A stretch of 12,121 nt of DNA from Bacteroidota bacterium (GTDB taxonomy: Bacteria; Bacteroidota; Ignavibacteria; Ignavibacteriales; Melioribacteraceae). Below are positions 7,695-12,121 of the stretch, piece by piece (within the stretch, counting starts at the first letter, position 1; each line of letters opens with the position of its first letter). Under the pieces are notes generated by a model. It saw nothing but the letters and a program-made list of their open reading frames with translations, was not told the origin of the DNA and searched no databases. The translations under genes and the position numbers were made by a program. Location of the stretch: contig JAEXUB010000137.1 of the NCBI GenBank assembly GCA_023453125.1, forward strand, positions 1-12,121, read 5' to 3'.

Positions 7695-7706
7695 ATTATC
7701 GATAAT
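7695..7706. repeat. 12-bp perfect palindrome upstream of the channel gene
   Basis: ATTATCGATAAT is its own reverse complement and stands 51 bp upstream of the channel start codon. Position and symmetry would suit a dimeric regulator's operator, but a palindrome of this AT-rich composition can also arise by chance. Confidence 0.5.
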
Positions 7707-7791
7707 CCGGATAGTGCAGATAATTTATTCCCTGCGGAATTGTCGGGGGTAAATACACAAGGTAAAGGCATATTGATATTATAATTGAAAA

Positions 7792-7810
7792 TCCCCCCTT
7801 TTAAGGGGGA
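7792..7810. repeat. C-run/G-run inverted repeat (TCCCCCC-TTTTAA-GGGGGA)
   Basis: Six C residues and five G residues flank a TTTTAA centre, giving a hairpin on either strand with a 6-bp stem and four-base loop. It lies between divergently transcribed genes, so it is not a terminator of either. Its form resembles short dispersed palindromic repeats (AATCCCCC...GGGGGA) seen between genes in many Chlorobi/Ignavibacteria and cyanobacterial genomes. That assignment is from memory and needs a copy count. Confidence 0.6.
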
Positions 7811-7975
7811 GTGGAGTGTTCCCGATTAGATTCGAAGAGTTTAAATAATCTAAATTGAATCCTTTTGAAAATTTAATCAAAAATATTCTTATTTTTTGCC
7901 ATATCCGTTTCGGGACTGAATTATTCAACAGACCGGCTTAATAAAATTGAATTTATTAATTAAAGGAGCAACAAG

Positions 7976-10375
7976 ATGAAAAGAAATTTCACAGCAGTAA
8001 GCTGCCTGCTTATGATATTGTTTGCATTTACTTATACAGGCGCACAGGAAAAATATAAACTCCCGCCAAAGGAAATTGTTGATATTGTTACTGCCCCCCC
8101 GACTCCAAGGGCAGCACTTAGTCCCGCAGGTAATTTTATAATGTTTACTGAGTATGAAGCAATGCCTTCAATTGCATATATGAGTCAGCCTCTGCTCAGA
8201 ATTGCCGGAATGAGAATTACACCGTTTAACAATTCCAGTCAGGTAACTTCTTTTAATACAGCCTTTATATTGAAAAGAATAAAAGACTCAAAGGAAATTA
8301 AAATAAAGACTCCTGCCGGAGCCAGAATGGGAAACGCACAATGGTCCAATGATGAAAAATATATTCTCTTTTCAGTTTATACCGATAAAGGGGTAAAGCT
8401 TTATATGGCCGATGCTGCTACAGGCAATATCAAGTCCTTATATAACGGTTTACTGAATATGACAATGGGGGGAGGATACAGATGGCTGAAAGACAGCAGG
8501 ACTGTAATAGCCTTTACCGTTCCCGAAAACAGGGGACCTGCACCTAAATCGGACGAAGCTCCTCAGGGGCCTAATGTGCAGGAAACAGCGGGGAAGGCTT
8601 CACCGGCTCCCACTTATCAGGATCTTCTGCAGAGCGCATACGATGAAAAATGTTTTGATTACTACACAACTTCACAGATTATAAAGATTAATGTATTAAC
8701 GGGCGAAAAAAAGAAACTTGGAAAGCCTGCCATTTATCAGTCAATTAGTTTTTCTCCCAACGGCGAATATGCACTCGTTACAAAAATCAAAAGGCCTTAT
8801 TCATACACAGTAACTGCAGGTTCATTCCCTAAGAGTGTCGAGATGTGGGATAAGAACGGCGAGAAGATTCAGAGTTTATTCGAAATTCCGCTCGGCGAAG
8901 GGATTCCGCTTAACGGCGTGCCGACTACGCCCCGTTCCATAACCTGGCGCGCTCTGGAACCGGCTACACTTGTATGGGTCGAAGCTCTTGACGGAGGGGA
9001 CCCCGAAAAGCAGGTTCCTTTCAGGGATAAAATAATGACTCTTACGGCACCATTCAAGGAGAACGCAAAGGAAGTAATGAAGTTAAAGAACCGCTTTGCC
9101 GGAATTGAATGGCTTGAAGAGAAAGGGCTCGCATTTGTATCGGAATCGGACTGGAAGAGGAAATGGTCAACTACTTTCCTTGTGAACTTCGATAAGCCGG
9201 CTGATCCGAAAGTGATTTTTGACCTGAATACACAGGATGCTTATGCCAACCCGGGCTCATCGGTTAATAAGACTAACCAGGCGGGGGAAAATGTAGTTAT
9301 ATATGAAAACGGATTTATTTATCTCTCCGGTACCGGCTCTTCACCCGAAGGGGATATGCCTTTTCTGGACAAGATGAATCTTAATACTCTGCAGAAAGAA
9401 AGGCTTTTCCGGTGCAAACCGAATACATATGAATCTTTTGTTGATTTTGCCGGCGATGATAGGAATTCCATAGTAACCAGATATGAATCCTCTACCGAAG
9501 TGCCTAATTATTTTATGGTGGATCTTAAGAGCGGAGCCCGGAAAGCCTTAACGGAATTTAAAGATCCTGCTCCGCAGCTTACAAGCATCAAAAAAGAACT
9601 TATTAAATATAAAAGGGATGACGGAGTAGAACTCTCGGGCACTCTATATCTTCCCGTTAATTATAAAAAAGGGGAGAGGCTTCCGTTAGTCTTGTGGGCA
9701 TATCCTATTGAATACGGGGACGCAAAGACGGCCGGACAGGTAAAAGGCTCGCAGCACCGTTTCACCTTCTATAGGGGATATTCACAGTTATTTTATGTTA
9801 CTCAGGGATATGCGCTTCTGGATAATGCGCAGATGCCTATCGTCGGCGATCCGAAAACAATGAATGATACATTTATACAGCAGATTGTTGCAAGCGCAAA
9901 AGCGGCAATTGATAAACTTGACGGAATGGGTATTATTGATCCTAAGAGAGTAGGAGTTGGAGGGCACAGTTACGGCGCGTTTATGACCGCTAACCTGCTT
10001 GCCCATTCAGATCTTTTTGCCGCAGGAGTTGCAAGAAGCGGAGCATATAACAGAACATTGACTCCATTCGGTTTCCAGAGCGAAAGAAGATCGTTATGGG
10101 AAGCTCCTCAGGTTTATCTTAATGTCTCCCCATTTATGTATGCAGATAAACTTAAAGAACCTATTCTCCTTATTCACGGCGAAGCGGACAACAATACCGG
10201 TACATTCCCTATCCAGTCACAGCGCCTATACCAGGCCCTTAAAGGGAATGGGGGCAAAACACGCCTTGTTATGCTTCCTTTTGAAAGCCACGGCTATACC
10301 GCAAAAGAATCGGTTCTGCACGTACTTGCCGAAATGTTTGAATGGTTCGATAAATATGTGAAGAACAAAAAATAA
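7976..10375 (+). CDS. Secreted S9 prolyl-oligopeptidase-family peptidase, glutamyl endopeptidase-like (S9D)
   Basis: A 799-residue exported serine peptidase. An AAGGAG site precedes the ATG. The signal peptide is the Lys-Arg start plus a hydrophobic core to about 21, with likely cleavage near TGA-QE (residue 23). Residues 40 to about 530 are a WD-like beta-propeller (NAQWSNDEKYILFSVY, SFSPNGEYALVT), interrupted by a Pro-rich insert near 185-220 as in plant chloroplast glutamyl endopeptidase. The alpha/beta-hydrolase domain (about 540-799) has nucleophile Ser665 in GGHSYG, Asp738 in HGEADNNTG, and His772 in FESHGY. The runs GVARSGAYNRTLTPFGFQ and LPFESHGYTAKES are close to the S9D signature, which is the basis for that subfamily call. 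Such enzymes cut peptides after Glu/Asp and usually scavenge or process peptides; location here would be periplasmic or secreted. All catalytic residues are intact, and a strong terminator follows. Confidence 0.92.
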   Translation: MKRNFTAVSCLLMILFAFTYTGAQEKYKLPPKEIVDIVTAPPTPRAALSPAGNFIMFTEYEAMPSIAYMSQPLLRIAGMRITPFNNSSQVTSFNTAFILKRIKDSKEIKIKTPAGARMGNAQWSNDEKYILFSVYTDKGVKLYMADAATGNIKSLYNGLLNMTMGGGYRWLKDSRTVIAFTVPENRGPAPKSDEAPQGPNVQETAGKASPAPTYQDLLQSAYDEKCFDYYTTSQIIKINVLTGEKKKLGKPAIYQSISFSPNGEYALVTKIKRPYSYTVTAGSFPKSVEMWDKNGEKIQSLFEIPLGEGIPLNGVPTTPRSITWRALEPATLVWVEALDGGDPEKQVPFRDKIMTLTAPFKENAKEVMKLKNRFAGIEWLEEKGLAFVSESDWKRKWSTTFLVNFDKPADPKVIFDLNTQDAYANPGSSVNKTNQAGENVVIYENGFIYLSGTGSSPEGDMPFLDKMNLNTLQKERLFRCKPNTYESFVDFAGDDRNSIVTRYESSTEVPNYFMVDLKSGARKALTEFKDPAPQLTSIKKELIKYKRDDGVELSGTLYLPVNYKKGERLPLVLWAYPIEYGDAKTAGQVKGSQHRFTFYRGYSQLFYVTQGYALLDNAQMPIVGDPKTMNDTFIQQIVASAKAAIDKLDGMGIIDPKRVGVGGHSYGAFMTANLLAHSDLFAAGVARSGAYNRTLTPFGFQSERRSLWEAPQVYLNVSPFMYADKLKEPILLIHGEADNNTGTFPIQSQRLYQALKGNGGKTRLVMLPFESHGYTAKESVLHVLAEMFEWFDKYVKNKK

Positions 10376-10392
10376 TTTCCTGTTGAATTTCT

Positions 10393-10425
10393 GTAAAAAG
10401 GAGGGCGTAAGGTCCTCCTTTTTAC
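10393..10425 (+). terminator. Intrinsic terminator after the S9 peptidase
   Basis: A perfect 12-bp stem (10393-10404 with 10414-10425) closes a nine-base loop, 17 bp after the stop. The 3' arm itself contains five T residues that, in part, form the U-tract. The A-run in the 5' arm gives the same structure on the minus strand, so it may work in both directions. Confidence 0.85.
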
Positions 10426-10529
10426 CTCTCTTTCCGTTTATCCCTTTATTATACCTTTTGCATAAATAAATAAAACCGGAACTTCCTTTCGCGCGTCAGA
10501 ATGTTGAAAATTAAATAATCGGAGCTGTT

Positions 10530-10970
10530 ATGAAAAAAATATTATTAATTACATTATTGTTTGCATTTGCAGCCGCAAAAGGATTTGCACAGGGAATCCC
10601 CGATTCTACCGCTATAAAGGAAACCGTTGCCAATTATATTGAAGGCTGGTATTCGGCCGATGCGGAAAGAATGGCAAAGGCTCTTCATCCCGAGCTTGCC
10701 AAAAGAGGTATTAGGCAGGGGAAAGAAGGGCAGAGTACGGTTATTATGAAAGCCGATTTTAATAATATGGTGGCCTGGACCAAAAGTAAACCGAATGAAA
10801 TTGCGGCAAATCCCGCCGTAAAAAATACTCTATCCATAATTATAAGGGAAATAGGGAATAATATTGCCGATGTTAAATGCATCAGCCGCGATTTTATTGA
10901 TTATCTTCATCTGGGAAGAATAAATGGGGAATGGAAAATTCTGAATGCTATTTGGGAACCCGCAAAGTAA
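10530..10970 (+). CDS. Secreted lumazine-binding/NTF2-like protein
   Basis: A 146-residue protein with a signal peptide (MKKILLITLLFAFAAAKGFA, likely cut before Gln21). The mature part begins with an Ile/Val-rich helix (IKETVANYIEGWYSADAERMAKALHPELAKRG with breaks, about residues 29-59), then strands with NTLSIIIREIGNNIADVKC (84-115 region) and the closing DYLHLGRINGEWKILNAIWEP. This is the layout of the putative lumazine-binding domain within the NTF2-like superfamily: a cone-shaped alpha+beta fold with a pocket closed by the final strands. Such small exported proteins are common in Bacteroidota and their ligands are mostly unknown; catalytic residues cannot be named. A GGAG site precedes the ATG by 5 bases. 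It stands alone after the peptidase terminator, 154 bp downstream. Confidence 0.75.
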   Translation: MKKILLITLLFAFAAAKGFAQGIPDSTAIKETVANYIEGWYSADAERMAKALHPELAKRGIRQGKEGQSTVIMKADFNNMVAWTKSKPNEIAANPAVKNTLSIIIREIGNNIADVKCISRDFIDYLHLGRINGEWKILNAIWEPAK

Positions 10971-11160
10971 CCGCAAGTGCTTTGGATGCCTTGTCCTTTT
11001 ATAATGAGTTGTTTTTGCACCGGCAATTACTTAATATAGTTTAGGACTGCGGGAAACTTATTACATTTGTTCTCTAATGGATGGCTTTTTTTGATTGCGG
11101 ATATAAGCATCACAAAATAAATAAACTATTATTTTAGTCTAAGATTGACGGAGAAATAAT
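10971..11160. other. Intergenic region before the lipoprotein gene
   Basis: The 190 bp hold no clear terminator hairpin for the lumazine-binding gene. The only usable signal is a GGAG ribosome binding site 8 bases before the lipoprotein ATG. A CCGCAA near the start and a TTGCGG at 11095-11100 are complementary but about 120 bp apart and I give them no weight. Confidence 0.4.
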
Positions 11161-11961
11161 ATGAAAACAAAGCTATCCATCTGCTTGTTCCTGTTTGCTG
11201 CCATCATCATCTTTTCGTGTAAGGATAATGGTACCGAAAGCGAAAGCCAGACAGGAAAAATAATATTCGCCGGCGTTAAAACTCTCCCTTCGCAAAGTTC
11301 AGCAGCTTCAAGTATTCCAAACGACATTATGCTTTCAAAGAAATTTTCGAATATTTACAAAATGCATACTACCGATCTTCTCCTGACAGTTAGAGAAATA
11401 TGGGTATCTAAGGGAACAATTACCCCCGGGGGCGCCGATAATCTTACATGGATAAAAATCGGAGAGAATACACAGCAGAAATTATTCTCGGATTATACTT
11501 TTACAGCGGAAAATCTTTCTGCTGGGGTTTACAACAGCGTCAAAATTATTTTCAAGAATGTTTTTTACAGAACCGCAGTATATCAGTCAGACCACAATTC
11601 CTCAGTCACTATGAAAGAAACAATGAGTTCATATCTCGGATCCTGTACAGACGATAACGCACTGGCAAATGTTAACTATTTCTGCTCCTCGGGATGTTAC
11701 TACCTCATTAATAATAAATTCACACTTCAGAATCCGAATGAGAATATTCCCGGTTTCGAAATTAGAGCCGGAAAAACTACAAGGCTTTATTGGAAGATGG
11801 GGGATGAGCGGTCATTCGATCCATATTCATTTGTTTTCGATTGGATTGATGAGAATAATAACGGCGTATGGGACTGCGGAGTTGACCGGATGGATAATTT
11901 CACCTGTCTTATTACCCCTCCAATTGAATCTATGTGGAAAATTATACCGGTTTACGAATAA
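11161..11961 (+). CDS. Lipoprotein of unknown function, cysteine-containing, DUF4382-like
   Basis: A 266-residue probable lipoprotein. The hydrophobic N-terminus ends in a lipobox at IIFSC, with the acylated Cys20 followed by Lys21-Asp22. A Lys/Asp-rich stretch right after the cysteine is a known cue for outer-surface export in Bacteroidota; that reading is an inference. The mature part has a strand-rich region with TDLLLTVREIWVSK (71-84), SAGVYNSVKIIFKNV (120-134) and FEIRAGKTTRLYWKM (199-213), which I would place loosely with the DUF4382-like, Ig-type beta-sandwich lipoproteins. Five further cysteines (162, 175, 179, 239, 249) could form disulfides in the periplasm or outside. DENNNGVWD at 230-238 has the D-x-N-x-N-G-x-x-D form of a calcium-binding loop. 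The start is set by GGAG. No known function can be assigned. Confidence 0.75.
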   Translation: MKTKLSICLFLFAAIIIFSCKDNGTESESQTGKIIFAGVKTLPSQSSAASSIPNDIMLSKKFSNIYKMHTTDLLLTVREIWVSKGTITPGGADNLTWIKIGENTQQKLFSDYTFTAENLSAGVYNSVKIIFKNVFYRTAVYQSDHNSSVTMKETMSSYLGSCTDDNALANVNYFCSSGCYYLINNKFTLQNPNENIPGFEIRAGKTTRLYWKMGDERSFDPYSFVFDWIDENNNGVWDCGVDRMDNFTCLITPPIESMWKIIPVYE

Positions 11962-11994
11962 AAACAGGACTGCCCCGCGTAGTAAAAATTAGAG

Positions 11995-12016
11995 CCGGCA
12001 GTAATTTTACTGCCGG
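11995..12016 (+). terminator. Hairpin after the lipoprotein gene
   Basis: A perfect 9-bp stem (11995-12003 with 12008-12016) closes a four-base ATTT loop, 33 bp after the lipoprotein stop. There is no T-run directly after it on the plus strand. On the minus strand a TAATTTTT lies four bases past the stem, so it could equally serve a gene entering from the right edge. Confidence 0.5.
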
Positions 12017-12121
12017 GCCTTAAACTAATCCTTTGAGTAATTAATGCGGGTTCTGTAAGTTGCTGCCATAAATGGTTGCGTTTTTGGCGCATTTTGTTAT
12101 TTTGGACATATCTTTCTACGG
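12017..12121. other. Right-edge tail, no gene identified
   Basis: An AT-rich stretch with only a four-base inverted repeat around 12077-12091. One minus-strand frame stays open from the edge for about 50 codons to 11961, but it crosses the hairpin and its translation (for example MRQKRNHLWQQL) looks random. Confidence 0.4.

Larger units (their letters stand above)
7644..7975. other. Divergent intergenic region between channel operon and S9 peptidase
   Basis: This 332-bp AT-rich region must carry promoters for both directions. It holds a 12-bp palindrome at 7695-7706, a short ATTCC-CTGC-GGAAT inverted repeat at 7727-7740, a C-run/G-run inverted repeat at 7792-7810, and a typical AAGGAG ribosome binding site about 8 bases before the ATG at 7976. 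I found no convincing consensus promoter. The TTTTG at 7863 and the T-rich stretch near 7890 are only weakly like Bacteroidota sigma sites. No small gene is evident. Confidence 0.6.

Noticed and set aside
7863..7898. Possible Bacteroidota-type promoter (TTTTG and a T-rich -7-like element) before the S9 peptidase
   Set aside because: The -7 element does not match TAnnTTTG and the spacing is off, so I do not call it.
10970..11100. Complementary CCGCAA / TTGCGG pair after the lumazine-binding gene
   Set aside because: Six bases at about 120-bp distance are expected by chance.
11961..12121. Minus-strand frame open from the right edge to about 11961
   Set aside because: It crosses a perfect hairpin, has no family-like motif or ribosome binding site, and about 50 open codons is not unusual by chance.
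1..12121. CRISPR arrays, defence genes, prophage or insertion sequences
   Set aside because: No regularly spaced repeats, transposase, integrase, or recognisable defence domains were seen on either strand.

Overview
The window looks like a chromosomal segment from a free-living Gram-negative bacterium of the Bacteroidota/Ignavibacteria type. This is an inference from AT-rich but GC-mixed coding DNA, an exported S9D-type peptidase, a lipoprotein with a Lys-Asp pair after the lipobox cysteine, and many-PAS sensor kinases. No rRNA, tRNA, CRISPR array, transposase or phage gene is visible. The gene content is mostly house-style bacterial genes rather than an obvious accessory island.

Left part (1-7643): every gene runs on the minus strand. 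From the left edge these are the N-terminal part of a TspO/MBR tryptophan-rich sensory protein (cut by the window edge), an SRPBCC small-ligand-binding protein, a small cupin, a large four-PAS plus GAF sensor histidine kinase, a YqjM-like old yellow enzyme, a class I glutamine-amidotransferase-like hydrolase (peptidase C26, PuuD-like), and an MscS-type channel fused to a cyclic-nucleotide-binding domain. Read in transcription order, channel, C26 hydrolase and flavoenzyme form a tight run (gaps of 9 and 56 bp) that ends at a strong hairpin before the kinase. The cupin has its own terminator. SRPBCC and TspO are 47 bp apart and probably co-transcribed; in Bacteroidota these two families often occur beside light-response genes.

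A 332-bp divergent intergenic region (7644-7975) carries a 12-bp perfect palindrome and a C-run/G-run inverted repeat. To its right, on the plus strand, lie a secreted S9 prolyl-oligopeptidase-family enzyme most like glutamyl endopeptidase (S9D) with a complete Ser-Asp-His triad, a clear intrinsic terminator, a small secreted lumazine-binding/NTF2-like protein, and a cysteine-containing lipoprotein of unknown function followed by another hairpin.

Two starts were corrected. The longest frames of the kinase and of the channel begin at TTG codons, but in each an ATG a few codons further in is preceded by a good ribosome binding site. I see no convincing undescribed multi-gene system. The best candidates for follow-up are the channel/C26-hydrolase/flavoenzyme operon with its palindrome, and the unknown lipoprotein.
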